Positions 10,748 through 20,496 of a stretch of 64,000 nucleotides of DNA are shown here, piece by piece. Location of the stretch: NCBI GenBank assembly GCA_021014325.1, contig CM037460.1:25644544-25708543 (forward strand). The letters run 5' to 3'. Numbering within the stretch: position 1 is the first letter of the stretch; every line of letters begins with the position of its first letter. The translations under genes and the position numbers were made by a program. This DNA comes from Plazaster borealis (Eukaryota; Echinodermata; Asteroidea; Forcipulatida; Labidiasteridae). The notes under the pieces are model-generated. The model searched no databases, had not been told where the DNA came from, and saw nothing but the letters and a program-made list of their open reading frames with translations.

Positions 10748-11065
10748 TTAAACAGATTTAACAGCGGTTGCGAAAGATCGAACCAGAGGCTTTACCCTGG
10801 AGGGAGGCATCACTCCATAGATGAAAGCGGCAAAGAATTCAAAAAAGCTGTTCAAAACTTTTGGGTAGTCCAACCCGAACACATAGAATGTTTTGAACAA
10901 CTTATCAAATGCTTCCACCACTGTCGAACCGCCACTGATAGGAAAAGAGTCCACGCACAAGAAAAACTGATTCGGCTTCTTTTCTGGCCCCAGGGAGATT
11001 ATTACTGGCTGCCTTATCCCTTTCGCTTTGATGCTGTCAACTGCATGTTCGATATGTGTCCCCGC
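10748..11065 (-). CDS. Last exon of transposon-encoded protein of unknown function
   Basis: On the - strand a 3' splice site (TTTAAAAAACAG) precedes a 106-codon exon opening AGTHIEHAVD and ending in TAA or equivalent stop at 10748. It contains QPVIISLGPEKKPNQFFLCVD and a C-terminal FYVFGLDYP...FFEFFAAFIYGVMPPS block. I have an impression of similar C-termini in uncharacterised repetitive animal proteins but cannot name the family. The acceptor is phase 0, matching the phase-0 donor of the candidate first exon at 12211. Exons between them may be missing or unseen. Confidence 0.5.
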   Translation of the reverse strand, partial: AGTHIEHAVDSIKAKGIRQPVIISLGPEKKPNQFFLCVDSFPISGGSTVVEAFDKLFKTFYVFGLDYPKVLNSFFEFFAAFIYGVMPPSRVKPLVRSFATAVKSV

Positions 11066-12210
11066 CTGTTTTTTAAAGAAAACAAACAGATGTAATTCAA
11101 ATATAGAGATTTATTTTGACAAGGTTTGAAAGTTGCTGTTATTAAATGGGAGGAAGTATTGTTCTGGTCGTAAGGAAATGTTTTGATGAATTTTGCATGA
11201 ATTTTGCATCTTGCAATTTTTTGCTAAGCAGATTTTTGTTGCTAAACAGATTTTTGTTGCTTTACAGCTTTATGAAATTGGACCTTGCTGTTTACAAACT
11301 TGCTGAAATCATGTTATTGTTTTGTTCTCTAGCGGTCGTTTCACGACCAAGTAAACGACCAAGTTCTGTGTCTATTTTTTTTACTGTACATCATTGTTTC
11401 TGCAAATCATTTTCAGTTCAGCTTTCGTCTGCGATGCACGGAATAAACCATTCGTTATGAATGAAGGAAAACAAAATTGACATGATAATGTTGTGTATCT
11501 GTTCTTGCTTTTTGTGGAAATTAGAAAATTAGGTATTTAATCTAGCGCCCCCCTATAATTATCGTGTTAAGCAAGTTAGGCATAGCGCTAGCGTTGGACG
11601 TACTCGTCTAGTTAATACAGTAGCCACATCAGCTAGATGTTGAGTTATTTATGTCTAAAGTATATCTTGTAAGTTAAAGATACAATGTATTACATTTTCA
11701 ATGAAGAACCAGAAATGTGTGTAACGTACATGTCAACTTGTTTTTCGATGAAGAACTTCAGTACAAACACTGTCATCAGTATACCGTGTGTGCGTGATCA
11801 AGCGATGCGCGTATACGTAAAACACACGGGCGTAGAGTGTGTGTGACTAAACTGGTGATTATCATCTCACTTTTGTTGTTTTACGACGACACTAGGCCTA
11901 TCTTTGACTAATTACTATGGCAATACGCCAATAAGTGATAAGAAATTAGTAAGTAATTGGAGAAGTTAAACATTCACTGAATCGTATTAGATGTCTTAAT
12001 CTGCAAGCCAGTGCAGTAATATTGCAGATTTGCAGCTGGGCAAAGAACAAATACATTTTTTAATCACGCCTTTTTTTAAAACAGCCTGACTGTGTGTGTA
12101 CTATGTGTACTATCACGGTACTGTAGTCGAGGCCTAACGACGCTAGTCAAGAAACTTTTTAACGGCCTAAAACATACCGTTTTTCTACATAAAAACTAGA
12201 TTTACTTACC

Positions 12211-12285
12211 TTGAAAAATTTCAAGAACGGTGGCTGTCCTGTCACCAAGCGTTGTGTTTAAAAACAGGAGCAATTGATCCTCCAT
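12211..12285 (-). CDS. Candidate first exon of the same transposon gene
   Basis: ATG at 12285 on the - strand opens 25 codons (MEDQLLLFLNTTLGDRTATV...), ending at a consensus donor (CAAG|GTAAGT) in phase 0. The sequence just upstream has a CpG-containing promoter-like GATGGCGGATGTC segment near 12350. It is linked to the exon at 11065 by strand, phase and location within the same inverted repeats. Confidence 0.45.
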
Positions 12286-12634
12286 CTTCAAATAATATGC
12301 AACTTAAAGCAACGTTAGAACAAAAGGACGATCGCCCTTCGTAAAACAAGATGGCGGATGTCAAGTTGAAAATCCCGCTCCCTCCCCGAAATGCTCATCA
12401 CGTGATGCAAGCCAATCACCGGATTGGTCCTTTGTCGATAATTGTAGCGTCCTTTTTAAATCAGTCGGGGGATTAAAACTCGTTTTCGAATTGATGGTTA
12501 ATTTTAGCTTTTTTAAATCTTTTAAGATTAATTTTTAATAGTTTAGATTAATTTTTTTATAAATCCCATAATAGATTAACGTTTTAAATCTCGCACTTTA
12601 AGAGTGTATTAATTTTGATCAATCTGTTATTCAG

Positions 12635-12721
12635 CGCTTCCTGGGAGTCCAACTACAAAGTCGGACAGTAAACATCATTCCAATGGAGACAAAGTGGATT
12701 CTGAAATCAAACAGGATTCAG
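12635..12721 (+). CDS. Linker exon (LPGSPTTK type), upstream NLR-like gene
   Basis: An 87-nt exon between acceptor TTATTCAG and donor GTAAAT, phase 1 at both ends (2 bases, 28 codons, 1 base). It encodes a hydrophilic Ser/Lys/Asp-rich spacer (SPTTKSDSKHHSNGDKVD). It is a close paralogue of 15424-15516 and 30965-31057 with an in-frame 6-nt deletion. Such spacers probably separate Death domains or provide flexible linkers. Confidence 0.7.
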
Positions 12722-13487
12722 GTAAATTGATCAAACGTTAAAATTAAAGGAAATATTTCAGGGAATGTATAGGCCTACAATTTTTTAGTACAAAACTTGT
12801 AATGGTTTTTCGATCATTATTTCTGCCATACATCGATGTACGGTTATTGTAGTTTTGTGCCTATTATTATGATACATGGATATGGCATGGATTTGTGGAA
12901 AAAGTGAAAGTGGTGAAGCTGTCAAATGATATCATTGGTAACGATATCATTGGGGACCACGAGTACACTACAGTGTTGTAGTCTAGTACTTTTTTAATGT
13001 TTTCCAAGTCCTGATGGTGTCGTTGTTGGGCACCAACATAATCTTAATCATCCTGGTCCTCAATGATATCATTTAAAATTATTGCTATAATGATCGAAGA
13101 AAAATGATTTTGGATCTAAACGTTTTTTGGTTTTTTAAAATATTACATTCTACCATCACAAAATATTTATAGAAATATTTGCACAACAGAAAACTACAAT
13201 GTGCAAGAAAACTGCGAATCAATACATCACTAGTTAGTTTGATTTGCCATATCAAAATTAGTACAATTACATAATAGTGTTTTCTTGCCACTATTTGCTG
13301 ACATTAAAAAAAAATTGTTTACGGGTATTTATTGAAAACTAGATGATACAAGTCGATGTATTCTTCCACAGACCAATGGTGTTTTAAAGTAAACATAACT
13401 TATTATGTAATCCCTCTCGCTTATAATACATTTTTCTGAGTAAGAAAATTTGTCATGTCAAACTGAATTTTTGTTCATATTCTACAG
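12722..13487. other. Intron of the upstream receptor; duplicated segment
   Basis: The stretch 13014-13345 (GGTGTCGTTGTTGGGCACCA...TATTGAAAACTAGATGAT) is nearly identical to 16799-17128, showing that exon and introns were duplicated together. No gene is seen. Confidence 0.65.
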
Positions 13488-13757
13488 CTGCAGTTGAAGG
13501 TGCCCTAAGTGAGACCTTTTTACACAAGATGGCTGTATCCCTTGGGAAAGACTGGCAACGACTCGCGACTTATTTGGGGTTCAGTCAAGCACATATACAC
13601 GCAATCGAGCGTAACTGCCGAGACAACTTAGAGCAACAGGCAGTTACCTTGTTCGCTCATTGGCAGATTTTTCACACAAATGACGCTGCAGGGAGACGAA
13701 CTCTTACATATTGCTGCAACGCTATAGGCCGGACTGATTTGGCATTAACCTTAACAG
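13488..13757 (+). CDS. Death-domain exon, upstream NLR-like gene
   Basis: The exon lies between acceptor TTCTACAG and donor ACAG|GTAAAC, phase 1 at both ends. It encodes about 90 residues with the Death-domain signature: LGKDWQRLATYLGFSQAHI in helices 1-2, a central QQAVTLFAHWQ block and a C-terminal IGRTDLALTLTG. No stop is present, so this copy looks usable. Death domains form homotypic complexes in apoptosis and inflammasome-like signalling. The corresponding exon in the next repeat (about 17190) has been deleted down to its last 15 bases. Confidence 0.85.
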
Positions 13758-13880
13758 GTAAACCTCCAATGTAGGTCGTAATATAAGTAAGCAATGCTTA
13801 AATGTAGGGATAAATTGCTGACCAGATGATATTGTTAATTAGCACAATAAAACTCCTTCTGGTTGCCATTCTCCTTTTAG

Positions 13881-14215
13881 GTTATGCACACACATCTCCA
13901 AGAGTAGATAACACGGACGAAGTTAACAGTAGACAGTCATCGGAACATCAGTCAACATCATCCGATACATCAGGTATTTATGGGAAAATGTTATGAGTCC
14001 TAGCTGGGAATATTGGGAAAGATTGGAAGCGACTCGCCACTTCTTTGGGTTTAAGTGCTGCAAAGATTGAGCTCGATTACAAAAATGACCTCGAAAAAGT
14101 ACCTTTCGGATGTTCCTTACTTGGGCAAGAAAGCAAACGAACCAAAATGTTACAGTTACAGACGGGTTTAATGTTTTTTTGTGCCTTTGTTTTTGTCCCA
14201 TGTTTGGCGAAAAAG
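13881..14215 (+). pseudogene. Linker plus Death-domain exon, decayed
   Basis: After the acceptor CTCCTTTTAG the linker (YAHTSPRVDNTDEVNS...) runs into a Death-domain start (KML*VLAGNIGKDWKRLATSLG) with an in-frame TGA at 13994-13996 and later frameshifts. No donor is kept at the end. A donor-like TCAG|GTATTT at the linker/DD boundary (about 13973) is phase 1 and could allow use of the linker alone. It is paralogous to 33261-33600. Confidence 0.75.
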
Positions 14216-14493
14216 GGGTCAGATTGCCTGGACTAACCCTGCACTCTTGATGATTGTTCCAATCTTAAATGTTGAAGATCATTGATTAGGATGACTCCTG
14301 TTTCATTTGTCAATTACTGATCAAAATAAAAAGAGAAAAAAGATCCCATGGTCCCATCAATCTACATTATTACTTTTTGTTTTACCATATACGATGTCAT
14401 TTACAGTTCCTGTATTACATAGTTTGCAAATCCTTTTATGATGATATTGAATTGAAGTCATCATTGTAAAGTATTATCCATCTATTCTTTCAG

Positions 14494-14580
14494 GCCCATC
14501 AAAGCAAGCTACGTCAGTGAAACCAGAAAGAGTAAATCCTCCAAAGGGAGACCAGACAAGCTTTCAAGGACAACCCCATG
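14494..14580 (+). CDS. Linker exon (GPSKQATSVKPE type)
   Basis: An 87-nt exon between acceptor TTCTTTCAG and donor G|GTAGGA, phase 1/1. It encodes PSKQATSVKPERVNPPKG followed by DQTSFQGQPH. It is paralogous to 32605-32676 and 33655-33741. It is a spacer with no known domain. Confidence 0.7.
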
Positions 14581-14814
14581 GTAGGAATAATCAAATAAAT
14601 TGTATTTAACCAACAACAATCAATTTTGTTTAAGAAAGGCAGCGTAGTGTCATAGTTTTTAAGAAAAAATTGTAATGAATCCAGAATCAAAAGAATTGCA
14701 AAGTCACAAAAGTTTCTGCTCATTTTTGAACTATTTCCTGAAAAACAGCGGTAGGCCTACCTCAAGTCTTGTATAAAACCTGTATAGTTTCCATTGTATT
14801 GGTCAACTAAAACA

Positions 14815-15090
14815 ATACCAATTCGTTCTTCGGATGGAACGTAAAGCTGTTGGTTCCGTGTGTTGTGTAAATGCACATAAACAAACCCAGAACACTTATC
14901 GTTAAGAGAATGGGCTCGCCCGGTGTTTCTGGCATAGTTGGCTGCGGATTGCGCTGCATCACCTTGTAAGTCCCCTTCAAGATGCCATATAAATGGGTCT
15001 CATAATGTAAAAATGTAGAAAACACAATAAGCGCTTTGAGACGACCGTAGATAAAGCGCAATATTAAAACTGTCAATAATCATTTAAACA
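14815..15090 (+). repeat. SINE (tRNA-Leu SINE body, head lost)
   Basis: This carries the TTCGGATGGAACGTAAAGC...GTGTTGTGTAA segment, the CCCGGTGTTTCTGGC segment and the AAGCGCTTTGAGACG tail. It matches the - strand element at 59530-59827. A fragment of the same type follows the paralogous linker exon at 33970, so the insertion predates that duplication. Confidence 0.7.
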
Positions 15091-15423
15091 TTGCAGCAAA
15101 GGAACACTACGCAGAACAAATAAATTTGTCAAACTATTTAATTCCAAACCAAAGTTTGACTGAATCATTGACACTCTTTCCATATCCGAGTAAAGAATGG
15201 TTTGACAAAATTACGTTAAAATGTGTGTATACACCTACAAAATATTTGAGAAATTAATTTATGCTGGTTTAAACTTTCTTGAAAACATGAACATTTGACT
15301 GAATTTCCTTTCCCCAAACTAACATTGTCCAATCTTCCTTTGTGCAGTAAATTAATCCAAGCAGGTATAAATGCCCATTTTAAGGAATTCCTGCTTATTA
15401 ATTTTGATCATTCTATTATTCAG

Positions 15424-15516
15424 CTCTGCCTCATCATGGGAGTCCAACTACAAAGTCGGACAGTAAACGTCATTCCAATGGAGACAAAGTGGATTCTGAA
15501 ATCAAACAGGATTCAG
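15424..15516 (+). CDS. Linker exon (LPHHGSPTTK type)
   Basis: A 93-nt exon between TTATTCAG and GTAAAT, phase 1/1 (2 bases, 30 codons, 1 base). It encodes LPHHGSPTTKSDSKRHSN followed by GDKVDSEIKQDS. It is nearly identical to the exon at 30965-31057, and introns on both sides are also conserved between the copies. Confidence 0.72.
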
Positions 15517-15704
15517 GTAAATTGATCAAACGTTAAAAATAAAGGAAATATTTCAGGGAATGATACATGGATAGGGCATAGATTTGTGGAAAAAGTGAAA
15601 GTGGTTGAAGCTGTCAAATGATATCATTGGTAACGATATCATTGGGGACCACGCGTACACAACAATGTTGTAGTCTAGTGCTTTATTAATGTTTTCCAAG
15701 TCCT

Positions 15705-16796
15705 TCTTACGCAATGTTGGGCTACTTGTAGATTTGGCTAGTACCCTCAAAAAGGTAATTTGTACCTTTTTAAGTTGCATACAAAAATTGAAAAGCAGTG
15801 AAAGCAACTTATGTGTACAAAAACACATTTTCCTCGCCACAGGGTCAAGTTTACCTTGCAACTTACTAAAAAAAGCCGGTCATGCTCTTTTTGTGGTAAA
15901 ATGTTGCACGTAATTGGGTAAACTGCTCCTCGTGGAAACATTTTACCCATAATGCAAAGTGTACATTACATACAGACATACAAGTCGCAGGCACATGTCA
16001 CAATCAAAGATGGATGGGGGTGGACGTAATTCTGATGTTGCAGGTCGTTGATGTCTGATGTTCATTTAACCACTGTTGCCAAGAGAGAATTTTGGCTTTA
16101 TGGTAGTTATTCTGTTCAAGAAACAACAGTCTGTTGAAGGGGGAAAGCATCATCTACACAGGAAAGACGTGGATAGTAGCTTCATTGACTTTGCAACACA
16201 ACGATTTTGTCACGGGAAGTCTGAACTGTTAATAACAGGTCTGGCAAAACCAACCGGCTCTTTTCAGAGCCAACACTCTTCTATAAGAAGAGATTATTAC
16301 ATAGTCTGCTCGCAAGAATGTTGTGTTCGTTTTTCACCACCTGACTGTATACACAAACTCTCCAGTTGTTTTATGCAAGGTGATTATTAGGTTGTGATCA
16401 CCATAGATTAATCGGAAATTGTACTGTCCAGTCCAATTCAATGTATATGGCTGTTTTTTTAATAGTGTCCGTGTTTGCTGTCAAAATGCACGTTTTCGTT
16501 TTTACTCAACACTTGGGGTTATGGTGCTCAACTACTGAGTAAATATAGGACACAACGTTGTTGAGTAATATTGCGGGGTCAAACTAATGGGTAGTCATTT
16601 GTCGGGTACAGTTTGACACAATAGAGTTGGGTAAGAAATTTGACGCATTGTTGGGAAACCGTTTTACACAGAAATTTAATGAGTAAATTTTGACGCAACC
16701 CCTGTTGCGTAGCGTTTTACCCCTCAAACGACCATGTTCCCTTTTTACCACCACAAAGAGTAAAATTTTACGCAACAATGGGTATTTTTTCTTAGA
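15705..16796. mobile_element. 1.1 kb intron insertion, unclassified
   Basis: Comparison with the paralogous intron at 13000-13020 shows continuous sequence there (CCAAGTCCT joined to GATGGTGTCG), while here about 1.1 kb lies between the two. The insert begins CTTACGCAATGTTGGGC and ends GCAACAATGGGTA...CTTAGA, partly inverted with respect to each other. It contains repeated ACTCAACA/TTGTTGAGTAA and GTAAAATTTTACGCAA-like motifs and a 104-codon frame at 16076-16390 with no recognised homology. Confidence 0.5.
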
Positions 16797-17189
16797 GATG
16801 GTGTCGTTGTTGGGCACCAACTTAATCTTAATCATCCTGGTCCCCAATGATACCATTTAAAATGATTGCTATAATGATCGAAGAAAAATGATTTTGGATC
16901 TAAAAGTTATTTTTTGTTTTTAATATTACATTATACCAAGACAAAAAAAATTCTAGAAATGTGCACAACAAAAATTTACAATGTGCAAGAAAACTGTGAA
17001 TCATCACTATAGTTAGTTTGATTTGCCATATCAAAATTAGTACAATTACAAAATAGTGTTTTCTTGCAACTATTGCTGACATTAAAACAAAAAATTGTTT
17101 ACGGGTAGTTATTGAAAACTAGATGATAAAAGTTGATGTATTCTTCCACAGACCAATGGTGTTTTAAAGTAAACTAACTTATTATGTAA

Positions 17190-17209
17190 ACCCTCTCGCA
17201 TTAACCTTA
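17190..17209 (+). pseudogene. Scar of a deleted Death-domain exon
   Basis: In the paralogue the Death-domain exon ends GGCATTAACCTTAACAG|GTAAAC (13740-13763). Here CCCTCTCGC, which in the paralogue lies 5' of the exon (about 13411), is joined directly to ATTAACCTTAACAG|GTAAAC. Only the last bases of the exon and its donor remain. Confidence 0.7.
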
Positions 17210-17338
17210 ACAGGTAAACCCCCAATAGGTCGTAATATAAGTAAGCAATGCTTAAATGTAGGGATACATTGCTGACCAGGCACATTATATTGTTATTTAG
17301 CACAATAAAACTCCTTCTGGTTGCCATTCTCCTTTTAG

Positions 17339-17674
17339 GTTATGCACACACATCTCCAAGAGTAGATAACACGGGCGAAGTTAACAGTAGACAGTCATCG
17401 GAACATCAGTCAACATCATCCGATACACCAGGTATTGTTGACAGGACGTCACGAGACCTAGCTAAGAATATTGGGGGAAATTGGAAGCAACTCGCCTCTT
17501 CTTTGGGTTTTATTGCTGCACAGAATGAAAGATTCGAATACAGTCAAATAAAACAAGCCTTTCGGATGTTCTTCACCTGGTGGGCAAGAAAGCAAAAAAC
17601 CCAAAAGGGAGCCGACGAGCTTACGGAGTCCTTTGTAAAACTGGGCCGTAAAGATATGGTCCAAAATATAACAG
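17339..17674 (+). CDS. Linker plus Death-domain exon, upstream NLR-like gene
   Basis: A 336-nt exon between CCTTTTAG and ACAG|GTAAGT, phase 1/1, open throughout. The first 32 codons are the linker (YAHTSPRVDNTGEVNSRQSS...). The remaining 79 are a Death domain (SRDLAKNIGGNWKQLASSLG, a central FRMFFTWWARKQ and a C-terminal LGRKDMVQNITG). It is the last intact Death domain before the truncated NACHT exon at 18705, with which it is phase-compatible. It is the best-preserved module of the upstream receptor copy. Confidence 0.85.
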
Positions 17675-17884
17675 GTAAGTAACCCACTTTTTGTTTTGTT
17701 ATCGTAAACAATGCTTACAATGCTTACAATATTTACTAACTGTTAATAGTCTCGTTTGGGGAAAGAGTAAAGTAATTCACACTCTTACGAAGAGCATCTA
17801 CATAACTGTACCTGAGGTGCAAATCTCATCAATTCAGGCGGTCACATTTTAGTGAAAACGATGCACAATTTGAGAGATTACATT

Positions 17885-18668
17885 TTAGGCCACGAGAATG
17901 AAAGTTATAGATTTGCGTCCGGGCATTTTTGAAATGACATGAGGCTTTTTTTCATTTTTCATTATTTTCTCGTATAAGCTTCTTCAACGATGTAATTGCA
18001 ATATAACAAGTGTGTATGTAGTTATTAATGCTAGTGATGCGTAATACCATGTGTACTGCATGCTTATGCATACTTATAGAACTATGAAGTTCGTTCCGCT
18101 ATCGTCTCCACTACCCTCATAGGTCATCATGTACAAAATCCTATTCAAAAAATGTTGCCCTTCACGTTGGTACGGCTACGGCTCTTTTTAGAAATCGGAT
18201 CTCGCCAAAATTAGGTCGGGGTGGGTACAGGAAATCCACTCCGCAAAAACCGATAAATTCTCACCTTCCGATAACAAATATGGCCGCGGCGCAAAAAAGT
18301 AAAGGTATGCTGCGCGCAACGCTGGTACACGATAACCAAAGGCTCATGTTTTTATGACCCGTTGGGTATCGTGTACCAGTGTTTGCGCCGCGGCTTTTTG
18401 TTATCACTCTGGAAACTGGATGGCGCGGAAGTACCATTGATAGTTCTCGTTTGAGGTGTACCTTGTATACTACTAGTACTAGTAAAATGCATACTAAATA
18501 TAACCTTTTACCGTTGTTTGATGATTTGAAACTTGAAAATTTGTGATGCAGAGTCTTTTTTTGTGAAAAATAATGAAATTTTGTGAAAATAATGAAATTT
18601 TTCGGCGGTAGCTTTCAGAGCATGCGGGCGGTGGACGCAAATCTATCATTTTCATTATCATGGCCTTA
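17885..18668. mobile_element. Harbinger-like miniature element with TTA duplication
   Basis: Inverted ends GGCCACGAGAATGAAAG...ATAGATTTGCGTCC (left) and the matching GGACGCAAATCTAT...CATGGCC (right) are flanked by TTA on both sides, the PIF/Harbinger target type. Inside is a second inverted repeat (GCCGCGGCGCAAA...TGGTACACGATA against TATCGTGTACCA...TTTGCGCCGCGGC, about 18280-18400). No coding capacity is seen. Confidence 0.65.
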
Positions 18669-18704
18669 GGAAGAAGTAATTTCTTATCAAATATTTTCTT
18701 ACAG

Positions 18705-18870
18705 ATGTTAAGGTGCTACCATTCAACATTGAGGAGTGTGGTGAAACTTTGGTGAGTCATTACAAAGCGTTTAAGAGATATGGCTGTTGAAACTTTATGT
18801 TAATTTAGAACTTTTGCAAGAAACAAACCAGCCCGATCAGCCAATCAAATTGCAAGAAAATAAGGGGCAC
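18705..18870 (+). pseudogene. Truncated start of a NACHT exon
   Basis: After the acceptor TTCTTACAG this reads VKVLPFNIEECGETLVSHYK, closely matching the first residues of the intact NACHT exon at 36151. It then has a short deletion, a TGA at 18788-18790 and a leftover ELLQETNQPDQPIKLQ block in another frame. Homology ends near 18862; no Walker motifs or LRRs follow. The upstream receptor gene therefore lacks its effector part in this window. Confidence 0.8.
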
Positions 18871-19362
18871 TGCATACACTTCCTTTTATTAATCCGCCCA
18901 GTCAGTTAATTCTTATATACATAGAAACACATACGATATAAATGTGTATAGTGCGTGTTAATTTGAGTGAAGACGATCATAGTTCTTGATGAATTGTTGA
19001 GGCAAATTTTAATTCATTAGTTTGGTTTTTCGTTTAACAACTTGGCAAAATGGGGAGGCGGGGATGATATTATAGACCATCCCGTTGAATTTAAGCCCGA
19101 ACATAACAGGCTGGCTACCAGTATAGACAGTTCTAATTACTTGTATGAACATTATCAAAAGCAAACAACTACCAGGAATCACTCATATCAAGAGTGGAAA
19201 CTTGCAGAAACAAGGGGTTTCACGTGACGTCACACCGTCAGACTTTGACACCCGCCGCCATGTTGAGTACTAAATCAGCTGGCTAGAGTAACGTAAACAA
19301 TAAACAGCGACACCAACCGCCAGGCCTGAGTTATTTTTATTGTTATAAAAACGGAAGCAGAT

Positions 19363-19579
19363 ATGGCCCAGTGTTCAGTTAAATCGTGTAAACATCGTAA
19401 GCCACGAGACCGTGGCATATCTTTTTTTCGGCTACCGTCGATTATTTTGCACCAAGGCAAACAATCTGAAGAACTGTCGAAACATCGGAGGGCTGCATGG
19501 CTTAAAAACATTGGACGAACAGACATTACAGAGTCCAGTTTGGTCAACGTTCGTGTTTGTAGTGATCACTTCATTAGTG
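19363..19579 (+). CDS. THAP-domain exon of transposase
   Basis: ATG at 19363 opens a THAP zinc-finger DNA-binding domain. It has the C2CH residues (CSVKSC at residues 4-9, later VRVCSDHF with Cys and His), the FFRLP block and the conserved W in RAAWLKNIGR. The exon ends in phase 1 at a good donor (AGTG|GTAAGT) after CSDHFISG, as in other THAP transposase genes. The domain would bind the element ends. Confidence 0.85.
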
Positions 19580-20017
19580 GTAAGTCATGAAGTTGAGAAA
19601 TTAATTGAGAGAAAATAAAGCCAATGGTGAGAAAATTATGATTGTCTGATTAGTGATAGCTTCATGGTCTGAGGTCTGACCATGTCTGACTGTTTTGTTT
19701 ATGGCCATTAATTTTTAAGCTGAAGAGTGAAGTGAAAGTGAATTACAATCCTCTGAAATTCAGATGATGATTAACTACGACTTCTTTTTTCTACTCTTCT
19801 AAGACGTAACAATAGTGTCAAACTTGTCAATATTATTGGCTAATTAGTATATTTTAATTTTGTTGCCTAAACATTAACAAAAACGCTTGTGAGAGTGATG
19901 GACAGAGTCTGAAAAATCTCATGTGAAAAGAAGTAGGCCTGTTTTATATGCATGACATTACTAGAACTATGACGCAATCATCAATGACTCGTTGTTAACA
20001 GGTTCATAGTTTTAGGA

Positions 20018-20162
20018 CTAGGGCGGAAGGCTCAGGCTTAGGCTTCAGGCTCCGTTCTCTCGTCTGAATCCCTGAACGCATAGCACGCGTATAGTCAAAA
20101 CAACTGAGGGGCCTAGCTAGCCTGAAGCCTAAGCCTGAGCCTCCGTTTCGTAAACGCCCTAG
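20018..20162. mobile_element. Small palindromic element in THAP intron
   Basis: Inverted arms CTAGGGCGGAAGGCTCAGGC...TTCAGGC and GCCTGAAG...GAGCCTCCG...CGCCCTAG, 145 bp, with CTAG at both ends. A related GGCTTCGGCTACGGCTATGG palindrome is at 48189-48264. Confidence 0.55.
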
Positions 20163-20292
20163 GAGTAGGATTTGGGGTAGATAGCCCCATCATCATGCCC
20201 ATGCACATGGCAATACATTGTACTCCTACTACTACTAGTGATGTACTGTAGACAAATTGTACATTTCTTTTGATGTGTGTTTTGCTTTGTAG

Positions 20293-20496
20293 GAAAACCA
20301 GCAGCACTGTATGACACAACAAACCCAGACTGGAGTCCAAAACGTAACTTGGAGACTTGCACATTTAATGAGGAAACATTGAAATGGTCTTTGAAGAGAG
20401 CATCTCGACGACACAGAAGAAGTCGTTCGAAAAGACCGGTCACAGTGAAAACATCATCCACAGTGTCAATAGATGATAAACAACAAGAATTTGAAG
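20293..20496 (+). CDS. Second exon of THAP transposase
   Basis: Acceptor TTTGTAG, 204 nt, phase 1/1. It begins KPAALYDTTNPDWSPKRNLE, the usual continuation of transposase-type THAP domains, followed by an Arg-rich segment (KRASRRHRRSRSKRP) that may be a nuclear localisation signal. It ends at GAAG|GTAACA. Confidence 0.8.

Larger units (their letters stand above)
9764..12608. mobile_element. DNA transposon, 2.84 kb, TA target duplication
   Basis: Terminal inverted repeats begin CACTCTAAATTAC (from 9766) and, on the other strand, CACTCTTAAAGTGC (ending 12606), flanked by TA on both sides. The paralogous intron at 15380-15423 shows the uninterrupted sequence (GAATTCCTGCTTATTAATTTTGATCA), so the ends are well defined. 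The subterminal regions repeat GGATTTAAA/GGATTAA motifs. It carries at least a two-exon gene on the - strand (12285-12211, 11065-10748). TA duplication fits the Tc1/mariner or PHIS type, but no DDE transposase is recognisable, so the superfamily is unassigned. Confidence 0.75.

Noticed and set aside
10712..11095. 127-codon + strand frame
   Set aside because: The - strand over the same bases gives a spliced exon with better context (acceptor, phase match, patterned C-terminus), so the + frame is taken as its shadow.
11146..11460. 104-codon + frame inside the TA transposon
   Set aside because: Low-complexity hydrophobic/Phe-rich product, on the strand opposite to the spliced gene, no splice or homology support.
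16076..16390. 104-codon + frame in the 1.1 kb insertion
   Set aside because: No homology and no splice context; mentioned only as part of the insertion.
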